Positions 34,508 to 43,320 of a DNA stretch of 64,000 nucleotides are shown one piece after another. The notes under the pieces were generated by a model. The model did no database searches. It worked only from the letters and a program-made list of their open reading frames with translations, and was not told the origin of the DNA. Source of the DNA: VRUE01 sp963708115 (GTDB lineage: Bacteria; Actinomycetota; Thermoleophilia; Solirubrobacterales; 70-9). A program made the position numbers and the translations under genes. The DNA is taken from contig CAVPRX010000002.1 in assembly GCA_963708115.1 (NCBI GenBank), positions 124,001 through 188,000 on the forward strand, written 5' to 3'. How positions within the stretch are numbered: position 1 is the stretch's first letter; each line of letters begins with the position of its first letter.

Positions 34508-35752
34508 ATGGCGGGCGCCAGCACCTTCGCCTTCCGCGCAATGGACGTGGCCGGCGCTGCCTCCGCCGGCGAGCTCGAGGCCGAGTCCAAGGCACAGGTC
34601 ACCGAGCAGCTGCGCCAGCGCGGGCTGATCGTCCTCGACGTCAGCGAGAAGAAGGCGCCGTTCGCGATCGAGGACCTCTTCAAACGCTGGAAGAAGGTCG
34701 ACGTGCGCGAGCTCGCCGTCTTCTCGCGCCAGTTCGCCACCCTGGTCGCCTCGGGGATGCCGATGCTGCGCACCCTGCACACGCTCGAGGAGCAGACCCA
34801 GGACGAGAAGATCAAGGTTGCGGTGGCGGGGGTGCGAGCCGACGTCGAGGCCGGCAGCACCCTGGAGCAGGCGATGCAGCGCCATCCCGATGTATTCGAC
34901 CGCCTTTACCGGGCGATGGTCCGCTCCGGCGAGGAGTCGGGCCGGCTAGAGGACGCGCTCGACCAGGTCGCCTTCCAGGTGGAGAAATCCGACGCTCTCA
35001 GGCGTCAGGTGAAATCAGCGATGATGTACCCCCTGTTGGTTTTCGGTTTCGCGGCATTCGCGCTGATCGGGATCGTCGCCTTCGTCATTCCGGTCTTCGC
35101 CAAAGTCTTCGAAGAACTCTCCGAAGAACACCCAGAAGAAGAAGGCGGCCTGCCGATACCGACCCAGATTTGTGTCTCGGCCTCGCATGCGATTACCGGC
35201 TACTGGTTCATCCTCATTCCACTGTGCGCCGGCCTCACGTTCGGCTTCTTCCAGTGGAAGAAGACCGACCGTGGCAAAGAGATGTGGGATCGCTTCAAAC
35301 TGCGCCTGCCTGCTCAGATCGGCGACGTCATTCAGAAGGTCGCGCTGGCCCGCTGGTCACGCACCTTCTCGGGCTCGGTCTCGGCTGGCGTGCCGATGTT
35401 GCAATCGATCAAACTGACCGGCGAAACGGCCGGCAACGTCGTCATCGAGCGGGCCATGGAGGATCTCTATGCCGCCGCCAAGCGGGGCGGATCGCTGGCT
35501 GGCCCGATCGAGCGCGACCCGATCTTCCCGCCGATGGTCGGCCACATGGTCGCCGTCGGCGAGGAAACCGGTCAGCTCGAGCACATGCTCTCGAAGATCG
35601 CCGATTTCTACGAGACCGAGGTCGACGCCAAAGTCAAAGCCCTCACCTCGCTGATCGAGCCGATCATGATCGTCTTCGTCGGCGGCGTCGTCGGCTTCAT
35701 CGTGATCTCGATGTACCTGCCGATCTTCAGCCTCTACGAAAAGATCCGCTGA
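34508..35752 (+). CDS. pilC: Type IV pilus inner-membrane platform protein PilC/GspF
   Basis: 414 aa with two GspF domains (~70-190 and ~275-400) and three hydrophobic spans (LLVFGFAAFALIGIVAFVIP, WFILIPLCAGLTFGFF, IMIVFVGGVVGFIVISMYLP). Family motifs include FSRQFATLVASGMPML, YPLLV and the C-terminal GEETGQLEHMLSKIADFYE. PilC connects the PilB/PilT motors to the growing pilus. Directly follows pilT with a 3-base gap. Codon usage changes slightly in the second half (more GAA/AAA) but the frame is intact. Confidence 0.95.
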   Translation: MAGASTFAFRAMDVAGAASAGELEAESKAQVTEQLRQRGLIVLDVSEKKAPFAIEDLFKRWKKVDVRELAVFSRQFATLVASGMPMLRTLHTLEEQTQDEKIKVAVAGVRADVEAGSTLEQAMQRHPDVFDRLYRAMVRSGEESGRLEDALDQVAFQVEKSDALRRQVKSAMMYPLLVFGFAAFALIGIVAFVIPVFAKVFEELSEEHPEEEGGLPIPTQICVSASHAITGYWFILIPLCAGLTFGFFQWKKTDRGKEMWDRFKLRLPAQIGDVIQKVALARWSRTFSGSVSAGVPMLQSIKLTGETAGNVVIERAMEDLYAAAKRGGSLAGPIERDPIFPPMVGHMVAVGEETGQLEHMLSKIADFYETEVDAKVKALTSLIEPIMIVFVGGVVGFIVISMYLPIFSLYEKIR

Positions 35753-35772
35753 GGTCGGCCGTTCGCCTGGCC

Positions 35773-35844
35773 TAACCTTGGAATGTTTGGCGAGAAATCC
35801 AAGGTTATACGCTAACCTTTCAAAGCTCGTCGAGTTTTGAAAGG
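35773..35844 (+). promoter_or_regulatory. Candidate operator: two inverted repeats before the Fic gene
   Basis: TAACCTTGG (35773-35781) and CCAAGGTTA (35799-35807) form a 9-bp inverted repeat, and TAACCTT recurs at 35813-35819. A second inverted repeat, CCTTTCAAA (35816-35824) and TTTGAAAGG (35836-35844), overlaps the ribosome binding site. The arrangement suggests autoregulation by the winged-helix end of the Fic protein. Confidence 0.5.
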
Positions 35845-35846
35845 AT

Positions 35847-37091
35847 GTGAGTGCCGTGGAGCGCGAGGGGCAGAGAGCCACGTCACAACCGTTCGGCCGC
35901 TACGTCAAGCGCCTGTGGGAGCCAGACCTACGCGCGTATGGGGGCCTCAACGCGCGTCGAGGGGGTTCGTATCAGGCATTTGTGCCCGACCCGATCGCCG
36001 ACCGGTCCTTCCTGCTCGACGAGGACGTCCACCTCACGTTGCACCAGGCGACGAAGCTGCTCGAGCGCCTCCAACACGCTCCGACCCGGATTGCGACTCT
36101 TGGGGCTGTTGCGCAGAATTTGCTGCGTTCCGAGAGCGTGGCCTCGTCGCGCATCGAGGGCGTGCTCATCTCGCACAAACGGTTGGCGCGAGCCGCTCAC
36201 CAGGGCCCGGGAAAGCGACGCATCGACAACCGGGCTGCTGAGGTTCTGGGGAACGTTGAGGCGATGAAGCAGGCGATCGAACTGGGCGCCGAGGCCCGGC
36301 CGATCGCGGTCGCGGATCTGCTCGAGATCCATCGCCTATTGCTGCGCTTCACCGAGGTTCGGGAAATCGCCGGTGTCGTGCGGACGGCGCAGAATTGGAT
36401 CGGGGGCAGCGACTACAACCCGATTGGAGCCGCTTTTGTGCCACCGCCTCCAGAGCACGTGCCGGATCTGCTCGAGGACTTGTGTCGGTTCGCCGCGCGG
36501 GACGATCTGCCGCCGATCGTCCAAGCCGCAATCGTCCACGCGCAGTTCGAGACCATCCACCCCTTCGCAGACGGCAACGGTAGAACCGGACGCGCGCTCG
36601 TCTACTCGGTCCTGCGCCGCCGTGGAGAGGTGGGCACCTACATCCCGCCAATCAGCCTCGTGCTCGTCAATACCCCAAAGCACTACATCGGGGGGCTCAC
36701 CGCCTACAGGGAAGGGGACGTGAGCGAGTGGTGCGATGCATTTGCCGGGGCCGTCGCCCGCGCGGCGGAGGAAGCAGAGCGTCTGGCGGCAGCGATCGAG
36801 ACGCTCGAGGAAAAATGGCTCGAACGCGCCGGAACGCTACGTAAGGATTCAGCCGCCCGGGTACTGATCGGGGCCCTTCCTGAGCAGCCGGTCATCGATG
36901 TGGCGCTTGCTCAGCGCCTTACCGGCAGGTCGGGTGAGGCAGCGAGCGGTGCGCTGACGCGGCTGGAGGAGGCGGGCATCCTTCGCCGGCTCAACGAGCG
37001 CAAGTGGGGGAGGCTCTGGGAGTGCGATGAGCTGCTGGACCTGGTCGAAGAGTTCGAGGAGTCGGTGCGGCGCTCGTTTCCTGGCGCGTAG
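35847..37091 (+). CDS. Fic-family protein (probable AMP transferase) with C-terminal winged helix
   Basis: 414 aa with GTG 35847; GTG 35856 would give better spacing from AAAGG. The active-site motif HPFADGNGRTGR (~235) is complete, with the catalytic His and the phosphate-binding GNGRTGR. An N-terminal inhibitory-type motif SSRIEG near residue 100 fits the class II pattern S/TxxxE(G/N), so the enzyme is probably self-inhibited. The last ~90 residues look like a winged helix (AQRLTGRSGEAASGALTRLEEAGILRRL). Such Fic proteins transfer AMP to target proteins; targets are unknown. It interrupts the pilus locus together with vapBC, suggesting an inserted accessory block. Confidence 0.9.
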   Translation: MSAVEREGQRATSQPFGRYVKRLWEPDLRAYGGLNARRGGSYQAFVPDPIADRSFLLDEDVHLTLHQATKLLERLQHAPTRIATLGAVAQNLLRSESVASSRIEGVLISHKRLARAAHQGPGKRRIDNRAAEVLGNVEAMKQAIELGAEARPIAVADLLEIHRLLLRFTEVREIAGVVRTAQNWIGGSDYNPIGAAFVPPPPEHVPDLLEDLCRFAARDDLPPIVQAAIVHAQFETIHPFADGNGRTGRALVYSVLRRRGEVGTYIPPISLVLVNTPKHYIGGLTAYREGDVSEWCDAFAGAVARAAEEAERLAAAIETLEEKWLERAGTLRKDSAARVLIGALPEQPVIDVALAQRLTGRSGEAASGALTRLEEAGILRRLNERKWGRLWECDELLDLVEEFEESVRRSFPGA

Positions 37092-37140
37092 CGGTTACAG
37101 ATTCGCGGGCCTCTGGATTACAGTTTCGCCTGACGAGCGC

Positions 37141-37208
37141 TATCTCATCCATATTTTTATGTCCTTAGTAGGCATATAAAAAGGCGTTACTTTGATATAT
37201 TTACTCGC
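37141..37208 (+). promoter_or_regulatory. AT-rich promoter/operator region of vapBC
   Basis: A markedly AT-rich stretch in a GC-rich context. It contains an imperfect inverted repeat (TTTTTATG before, CATATAAAAA after TCCTTAGTAGG) and TATATT shortly before the vapB start. VapBC complexes typically bind palindromes overlapping their own promoter. Confidence 0.4.
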
Positions 37209-37439
37209 GTGGGTCAGCCAGCAACAACGCACCGGACGACGATCGAAATCGAGGTCCCGGCTTTCGAGGGTGCGCGCGAGGTGCTCGGAACCACGGGATA
37301 CAAGGAGACCGTCAACGAGGCACTGCGGGTTGTGAGCCGCGGTGAGCAGCTGCGCCGGGCCGCCGCGCAGATACGCGCCGGCCAACTGGGCGTGATCACC
37401 ACGGAGGAACTGCGAGAGCAGCGCAGTCGTCGCGTCTAG
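37209..37439 (+). CDS. vapB: VapB-type antitoxin
   Basis: 76 aa from GTG 37209. The N-terminal half (TTIEIEVPAFEGAREVLGTTGYKETVNEALRVV) fits the ribbon-helix-helix of actinobacterial VapB antitoxins. The C-terminal half (ITTEELREQRSRRV) would wrap the toxin. Its TAG stop overlaps the toxin's GTG start by one base, the usual antitoxin-first coupled order. Confidence 0.8.
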   Translation: MGQPATTHRTTIEIEVPAFEGAREVLGTTGYKETVNEALRVVSRGEQLRRAAAQIRAGQLGVITTEELREQRSRRV

Positions 37440-37873
37440 TGCCCCGCTATCTGGCCGACACCTCGATCTGGGCGTGGGCACAGAAGACCGAGCGACCCGA
37501 CATCCGAGAAAAGCTCGCGACTCGTTACGAGCAGGGCGAAATCGTTACCTGCGTCCCGGTCGTTCTTGAGGCGATGCACCGCCCCGAGACCGCCGACCGC
37601 TATAGGGAACACTTCGACCGCCTGTTCGCGCCGCTGGAGCGGATGCCGCTGGAGAACGCGAGCGTCGAGCGCGCCCTCACGGTCCAGCGCGAGCTCGCGG
37701 AGGCATCCGACGGCAACCACCGCCGCCCAGCGATCGACTTCCTGATCGCAGCCGCGGCCGAGGCAGCCGGGCCAGAGGTCGTCCTCTGGTGCTTCGACCG
37801 CGACCTGAAGGTCATCTGCGACCACACCGGCCAGCCGTGTGAGCCCGAGGAGTCAACCGGGCCGGGCCACTGA
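37439..37873 (+). CDS. vapC: VapC-type PIN-domain ribonuclease toxin
   Basis: 144 aa. The PIN-domain acidic residues are all visible: Asp7 in YLADTSIW, Glu in VVLEAMHRP (~44), Asp in AIDFLIAAAA (~100) and Asp in FDRDLKVI near the end. VapC toxins are Mg-dependent endoribonucleases that cut tRNA or rRNA and are neutralised by VapB. Starts inside the vapB stop codon. The catalytic set is complete, so the module should be active. Confidence 0.88.
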   Translation: MPRYLADTSIWAWAQKTERPDIREKLATRYEQGEIVTCVPVVLEAMHRPETADRYREHFDRLFAPLERMPLENASVERALTVQRELAEASDGNHRRPAIDFLIAAAAEAAGPEVVLWCFDRDLKVICDHTGQPCEPEESTGPGH

Positions 37874-38029
37874 GTCGAAGCTCTCATTTGCGGGGCTTAC
37901 GGGTTATCCGGTAGGTCGTCGGTCCGCATATTGCCGCTGGCCTGAGTTTTTGCCGGATGCAGCCCAAATTTCGGGGATTTAGGGATCTGGGTTGCTGTCG
38001 AAGAGGGGAGGGTGATGAATCTGCCAGTG

Positions 38030-38117
38030 CTTCGGTGCAAAAGGCAAACCCGCTGTGAGGTGGGGGCGCAAAGCCTTCGGAGCTCCGTTTGCGGAGCTGG
38101 CCGGGCTACCACCGGGG
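38030..38117 (+). ncRNA. Cyclic-di-GMP-I (GEMM-type) riboswitch upstream of the pilin gene
   Basis: The sequence carries the GEMM-I hallmarks: GGCAAACC at 38043, GGCGCAAAGCC at 38066, and a 3' GGCCGGGCTACC block resembling the tetraloop-receptor strand. P1 forms between CTTCGGT (38030-38036) and ACCGGGG (38111-38117). A second helix pairs AAGGC (38041-38045) with GCCTT (38073-38077). A third pairs AGCTCCG with CGGAGCT (38081-38098). It lies ~70 nt before the major pilin start, within an otherwise gene-free 313-bp stretch. GEMM RNAs upstream of pilin genes are known in other bacteria. A related cyclic AMP-GMP specificity cannot be excluded by eye. Confidence 0.8.
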
Positions 38118-38187
38118 TCGACAGACACCACGTGGCTTCAAGCGACGGGGCTCTGGCGCAAACGATTAGGACCATAGGAGGTCACTA

Positions 38188-38643
<456 letters not shown>

Positions 38644-38687
38644 TCGCCTGACGTAAAGATGGCCAGATTTGGTCAACCAGTTACAGC

Positions 38688-38713
38688 AAGGGCGGGCCTT
38701 CGGGCCCGCCCTT
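38688..38713 (+). terminator. Strong terminator after pilA
   Basis: An 11-bp perfect GC-rich stem (AAGGGCGGGCC / GGCCCGCCCTT) closed by a TTCG tetraloop, 45 bp after the pilA stop. Only one further T follows the stem, but the stable UUCG loop and position make a terminator likely. Confidence 0.75.
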
Positions 38714-38824
38714 TGCATGTGTGGCGCATGTTTTCTGGGGGCGCCTCGACGTTCGCTCATCAAACGTCCAAGAAACTCGTCTTTTCGGCTATAGGAGCCG
38801 GGACCGCGCGCCGATAGGGAGTGG

Positions 38825-40162
38825 GTGCGCCGAGCCATGAGCCAGATCGAGAACGAGCGGGGCAGCATCCTGCTCGAGGCGCTGGTCAGCGGGATCCTGC
38901 TGGTGATCACCGCCGTCGGCGTTTTCAGCGCTTTCGAGGCGGGGACGCGGGCAAGCGCCGAGGAGCGGCACAAAGCGCAGGCCGAGGGCTTGGCGCAGGC
39001 CGACCTGACCCGGATGCGGACGATGCGGATCTCCGATCTCTCCAACCTGCAGCAGACCAAAGTCGTGACGATCGAAAAGACGCCCTACACGATCAAATCG
39101 GCAGCCGAATACGAGACCGACAAAACCGGAACCGCCTCCTGCGTGAAAGGCACCTCGTCCGCTGACTACATCCAGATCCGCTCGACGATCACCTGGCCCT
39201 CGCTCGGCAGTCGCGATCCGGTGGTCGAGCAGAGCCTGGTCGCGCCGCCGAACGGATCGATCTCCGAACACAGCGGCTCGCTGGCGATTCAGGTCGAAAA
39301 CGGCGCGAACGAAGGCATCGAAGGTGTCGGTTTGACCGGTTCGGGGCCGGCGACCTTCTATGGCGTCACCGGAGAAACCGGTTGCGTCATCTTCGGCAAC
39401 CTGCCGGAAGGCAACACCTACACGCTGACGACGACGATCTCCGGCCCCTCGCTGGTCGACAAGAACGGCGAAGCGCCAAAAGCCGAAACCAACCTCAGCG
39501 TCGTCGGCGAGAGCACCAACACGCTGGCGCTCCAGTACGACGAAGCGGGCAAAGCGGCGGCTAACTTCGTGACGACCGTGGGCGGCGTACAGGTGCCCTC
39601 GACCGCGGACGCCATAGTCGCCGTCAACGAAGGCATGAAAGTGCCCAGGGTGTTTGGCACGCCGGGAACGCGACAGAAAGAAGTCGTAGCCAAACCCCTC
39701 TTCCCCTTCACCTCTCCCTACACGTTCTACGCCGGCACCTGCAACGAAGACAACCCCGGCACGTTGGCGCCGGACGAAGCGTTCGGCGAACCGGAAGTCC
39801 CACCCGGGGGCGAAGCCACGATGACGATCGAACTACCGCCGCTGAACCTGACCGTCTTGAACGGGAAATCGTCGAGCCCGGGTGCGCCCCTCTCGGGCGC
39901 GGAAGTGAAGATCATCGACAAGAAGTGCAAAGGAAAAGGTGCCCAGACCCTTACCGCATTCACCAACCTCGAAGGGCACCTTCCGGACCCGGGCCTGCCG
40001 TACAGCACCTATGAAGTCTGCGCCTACAGCAGCGTCACCGGCAGGCACAAGACGGAAACGAGCGTCACGGTCCCTGCTAGTCCCGCGGCGCTCAAAGCCG
40101 GGACGACGCTCAAAATCTACCTCGGCAGCGGGGCGGGGGCTTCGAGCGGAGTATGTCCGTGA
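38825..40162 (+). CDS. Minor pilin-like protein with large C-terminal beta domains (PilV position)
   Basis: 445 aa from GTG 38825 behind AGGGAG (ATG 38837 is an alternative). The N-terminus is a prepilin signal, RGSILLEALVSGILLVITAVG, with Glu5 after the expected cleavage. The remaining ~400 residues are unusually long for a minor pilin. They contain carboxypeptidase-regulatory/SpaA-like segments (GVGLTGSGPATFYGVTGETG, AEVKIIDKKCKG...TAFTNLEGHLPDPGLPYSTYEVCAY). This could make it a tip adhesin (inference). It overlaps the next gene by 10 bp. Confidence 0.8.
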   Translation: MRRAMSQIENERGSILLEALVSGILLVITAVGVFSAFEAGTRASAEERHKAQAEGLAQADLTRMRTMRISDLSNLQQTKVVTIEKTPYTIKSAAEYETDKTGTASCVKGTSSADYIQIRSTITWPSLGSRDPVVEQSLVAPPNGSISEHSGSLAIQVENGANEGIEGVGLTGSGPATFYGVTGETGCVIFGNLPEGNTYTLTTTISGPSLVDKNGEAPKAETNLSVVGESTNTLALQYDEAGKAAANFVTTVGGVQVPSTADAIVAVNEGMKVPRVFGTPGTRQKEVVAKPLFPFTSPYTFYAGTCNEDNPGTLAPDEAFGEPEVPPGGEATMTIELPPLNLTVLNGKSSSPGAPLSGAEVKIIDKKCKGKGAQTLTAFTNLEGHLPDPGLPYSTYEVCAYSSVTGRHKTETSVTVPASPAALKAGTTLKIYLGSGAGASSGVCP

Positions 40163-40845
40163 GGGAGGAGCGCGGCTACACCCTGGTCGAGCTGCTGATC
40201 GGCTCGATGGTCTCGCTGATCGTGCTCGGCGCGATCCTGATGATGGTTCAGGTCGCGACCGGCAATCAGAACCGGGTCTCCCAGCACGTGATCGCTAACC
40301 AACGGGGCAGGCCGGCGATGAACCGGATCATCAACAGGATCCGGGCCGCGTGCGTCTCTCCGGGCTTGGCTCCGGTGCGAGAAGGCAGCAGCGAAAACTC
40401 GCTGACCATCTACTCGAAGAGCGGCTCGGCCGTCAGTCCGGTGCCCAATAAATACGTCATCTCCCTCTCGGGTGGGAACCTCACCGAAACGGTATCCCTG
40501 GGCAGCGGCACCGAACCCTCGAACTGGACCTTTGGCACCGCTTCGAGCCCAATTCTGCTCCTCGATGCCGTTGGCACCGCGCAGGTCGGCGAACCGGCGG
40601 CAGGTGTGCCGCTCTTCCGCTACTACGCGTACGAAGGCGGCAAAGTCGCGGCATTGCCGCTGCCGGTGCCGCTGAGTGCCGAAAACGCGGCGAAGACGGT
40701 GCAGGTCAACATCGCCTTCAAGGTCGCGCCCAGCGTGGCTTCCGCAGGGGTCGCGGGGGCGTCGGTCACCCTGACCGACGCCGCGACGCTGCGGATCGAA
40801 CCCGCCAGCGAGGACAGCGCCCAGGTGAACCTGCCATGCGTCTGA
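40153..40845 (+). CDS. Minor pilin-like protein (PilW-type)
   Basis: 230 aa. Prepilin signal RGYTLVELLIGSMVSLIVLGAILMM directly at the N-terminus, with the conserved Glu5. The rest is a beta-rich domain without recognised catalytic motif. Starts inside the end of the previous gene and overlaps the next by 10 bp, so the three minor-pilin genes form one translationally coupled unit. In type IV pili such proteins prime assembly at the tip. Confidence 0.85.
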   Translation: MSVREERGYTLVELLIGSMVSLIVLGAILMMVQVATGNQNRVSQHVIANQRGRPAMNRIINRIRAACVSPGLAPVREGSSENSLTIYSKSGSAVSPVPNKYVISLSGGNLTETVSLGSGTEPSNWTFGTASSPILLLDAVGTAQVGEPAAGVPLFRYYAYEGGKVAALPLPVPLSAENAAKTVQVNIAFKVAPSVASAGVAGASVTLTDAATLRIEPASEDSAQVNLPCV

Positions 40846-42413
40846 GCGCGGCCAGAGGGCGCCTGCGCGAGGAGGGCGGCTACACGATGATCGCCGTGAT
40901 CGGGGCGATCTCGCTGGTCTCGATGCTGGCGGCGGCAACCCTGGCGGCGACCAACGGCGATGTCAACCTGGTCCAGCGCGACGTCAACTACAGGCGGGCG
41001 AATGCGGCCGCCGAGGCGGGGCTCGCCAACTACTCCTTCCACCTCAACAGCGACAACAGCTACTGGGCTCGCTGCACCACGGTGCCGGAACCGAGCGCGG
41101 TCAACCAACAGGGGGCCTCGCCGCTGAAAACTCGCAACGTGCCCGGCGCGACCGACGCCAGCTACGCGATCGAACTGTTGCCCTCGTCGACCTACGCGGA
41201 AGCGAAATGCAATTCCGCGAAACCACTCGAATCGATGCTCGAGCAGGGCGGGACCAACACCGGTTCCTTCCGCGTTCGCTCGACCGGCTTCGCCGGCGGC
41301 GCCAAGGCCTCGATGGTCGCCACCTACAAGCGCGCGAGCTTCCTCGACTACATCTACTTCACCCAGTACGAGACCTCGGACCCGATCACCTACGGAAACG
41401 TGAGCTGGCTCAACAACGCCTACGCCCAGTGCGCCAAATTCCGCCGCGAAGGCCGCGAAAGCCAGGCGATCCCCGGTTCGGGCGGGGAATACTGCAACAA
41501 GATCGTCTTCGTCAGCGGCGACCACATCGAAGGCCCGCTGCACACCAACGACGACCTGGCGATCTGTGGCACGCCCGAATTCGGCCGCACTGCCGCCGAC
41601 GTGATTGAGGTCGGTGCCTCCGAACCCGGCTGGATGGCCGGCGGATGCTCCTCGCCGAGTGGGGCCAGCCCCACGTTCATCGGGCCGCTGGTCACGACGG
41701 CGCCGGTGCTGAAGCCGCCGACCACCAACGGCAAGCTGGAAAAAATCGCCGGAGCGAGCTACACCTACTCCTGCCAGACCAAGATCAAATTGGAAGGCAC
41801 GACGATGAAAGTGACGAAGAACAACGGCTCCAACAGCACCTCGACCAGTACCGTCGCCTTTCCGAGTAGCGGAGTGGTCTACATAAAGGCGGGCTCCTGT
41901 CCCGGCGACCAGTGGAAGACGTGCGGAGCGAACGAATACTCGCCCTTCTCGGCGAGCTATCCCTCGGGCTCGGACTGCGGCACGGTCTATGTCAAGGGTC
42001 ACTACTCGGGCGAATTGACGATCGCCGCCCAGGGGGACATCGTCATCGAGGAAGGCCTGACTCGCGACAGCGGATCCCAGGGCCTACTGGGATTGATTGC
42101 CAACAACTTCGTCCGGATCAAGCACGAATGCAGCGGCTTTGAACTGCCAAATCTGACAGTCGAAGCGGCGATTCTGGCGATCGAACACTCGTTCATCGTC
42201 GACCACTACAACTGTGGCTCGGCCCTCGGCACGCTGACCGTCAAGGGCGCGATCTCGCAGAAATACCGCGGCCCGGTGGGGACGACGGGGGGCACCGGTT
42301 ACCTCAAGAGCTACAAATACGACGACCGCCTGCGCTACATGGAGCCGCCCAACTTCCTCAACCCGGTCGAGCCCTCCTGGCACATCCAACGCGAGACGCT
42401 CGACTTCCCCTAA
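40836..42413 (+). CDS. PilX-like pilus assembly protein with long passenger domain
   Basis: 525 aa. The N-terminus EGGYTMIAVIGAISLVSMLAA is a PilX-type N-terminal helix lacking Glu5, followed by the RANAAAEAGLANYSFHLN stretch typical of PilX/GspK-like proteins. The large C-terminal part is Cys-rich (CNKIVF, CGTPEFG, CSSPSG, CPGDQWKTCG, CGTVYVKGHYSGEL) with right-handed-helix-like GEL/IVI repeats. It is long for PilX and may be surface displayed. Last gene of the minor-pilin unit. Confidence 0.78.
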   Translation: MRLSAARGRLREEGGYTMIAVIGAISLVSMLAAATLAATNGDVNLVQRDVNYRRANAAAEAGLANYSFHLNSDNSYWARCTTVPEPSAVNQQGASPLKTRNVPGATDASYAIELLPSSTYAEAKCNSAKPLESMLEQGGTNTGSFRVRSTGFAGGAKASMVATYKRASFLDYIYFTQYETSDPITYGNVSWLNNAYAQCAKFRREGRESQAIPGSGGEYCNKIVFVSGDHIEGPLHTNDDLAICGTPEFGRTAADVIEVGASEPGWMAGGCSSPSGASPTFIGPLVTTAPVLKPPTTNGKLEKIAGASYTYSCQTKIKLEGTTMKVTKNNGSNSTSTSTVAFPSSGVVYIKAGSCPGDQWKTCGANEYSPFSASYPSGSDCGTVYVKGHYSGELTIAAQGDIVIEEGLTRDSGSQGLLGLIANNFVRIKHECSGFELPNLTVEAAILAIEHSFIVDHYNCGSALGTLTVKGAISQKYRGPVGTTGGTGYLKSYKYDDRLRYMEPPNFLNPVEPSWHIQRETLDFP

Positions 42414-42470
42414 TAACGGGCGACTTCCGCTGATTCTCAAGGATCGGCACTGCGGCGCCGATCTCATCCC

Positions 42471-43229
42471 GTGCAGATGGCGGCCATAGCCTCATTCGGA
42501 TTCATCGGCGGCGCCGTGACCGGCAGCTTCCTCAGCGTGGTCGCCCACCGGGTGCCGCGCGGCGAGTCGATCGCCGGGCCGCGCTCGCGATGTGCCGGCT
42601 GCGGCGCCCAGATCGCCGCCTACGACAACATTCCGATCCTCTCCTGGCTTCTGCTGCGCGGTCGCTGCCGGCATTGCGACGAGCGGATCTCGATTCGCTA
42701 CCCGTTGATCGAGATCGCCACTGGCCTGCTCTTCGCCCTGACCGTGCTGGTCCTGCACGACGAACCCGCGCAGCTCGTGCTGGGGCTGGTCTTCGTCGCG
42801 ACGCTGGCGGCGATCACCCTGACCGACCTCGAGCTGCGACTGATCCCGAACAAGATCCTGCTCGTCTCGGCGCTCGCCGGAGTTGCGCTGGCCGCCGGCC
42901 TCGATCCTTCGAGCCTGCCGGAACGAGCGATTGCCGCGGCAGCGGCCGGGGGACTTCTCTTCGCGATCGCCTTTGCCTATCCGCGCGGGATGGGGATGGG
43001 CGACGTCAAGCTCGCCGCGGTCATGGGTCTCTACCTGGGCCGCTCGGTGGCGCCAGCGCTGCTGATCGGCTTCGCCGCGGGTTCGGTATTCGGCTTGGCG
43101 ATGATCGCCCGCCACGGGGCCGCGGCGCGCAAGCAGGCGGTTCCCTTTGGACCGTTCCTCGCTCTCGGCGGTGTGATCGGGCTTCTCGCCGGCGATCAGA
43201 TCGTCGACTGGTACCTCAGCACGTTCTAG
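42471..43229 (+). CDS. pilD: Prepilin leader peptidase / N-methyltransferase PilD
   Basis: 252 aa, starting at GTG 42471 or ATG 42477. A polytopic membrane protease of the A24A family. Both catalytic Asp motifs are present (TDLELRLIPN ~120 and GMGMGDVKL ~170). The cytoplasmic zinc-binding CxxC pairs of the bifunctional enzyme are there too (CAGCGAQ, CRHCDER), so it should both cleave prepilins and N-methylate the new N-terminus. It processes the four prepilin-type proteins encoded just upstream. Confidence 0.94.
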   Translation: MQMAAIASFGFIGGAVTGSFLSVVAHRVPRGESIAGPRSRCAGCGAQIAAYDNIPILSWLLLRGRCRHCDERISIRYPLIEIATGLLFALTVLVLHDEPAQLVLGLVFVATLAAITLTDLELRLIPNKILLVSALAGVALAAGLDPSSLPERAIAAAAAGGLLFAIAFAYPRGMGMGDVKLAAVMGLYLGRSVAPALLIGFAAGSVFGLAMIARHGAAARKQAVPFGPFLALGGVIGLLAGDQIVDWYLSTF

Positions 43230-43320
43230 GCCTCGCCTGCGGCGTTAGGGGGTCGCGCAGGTTTTCCTATAACTGAGTAGTTGCAGGGCGAAAGGTCTGG
43301 GGCCTTTCTGTCGATTCAGG

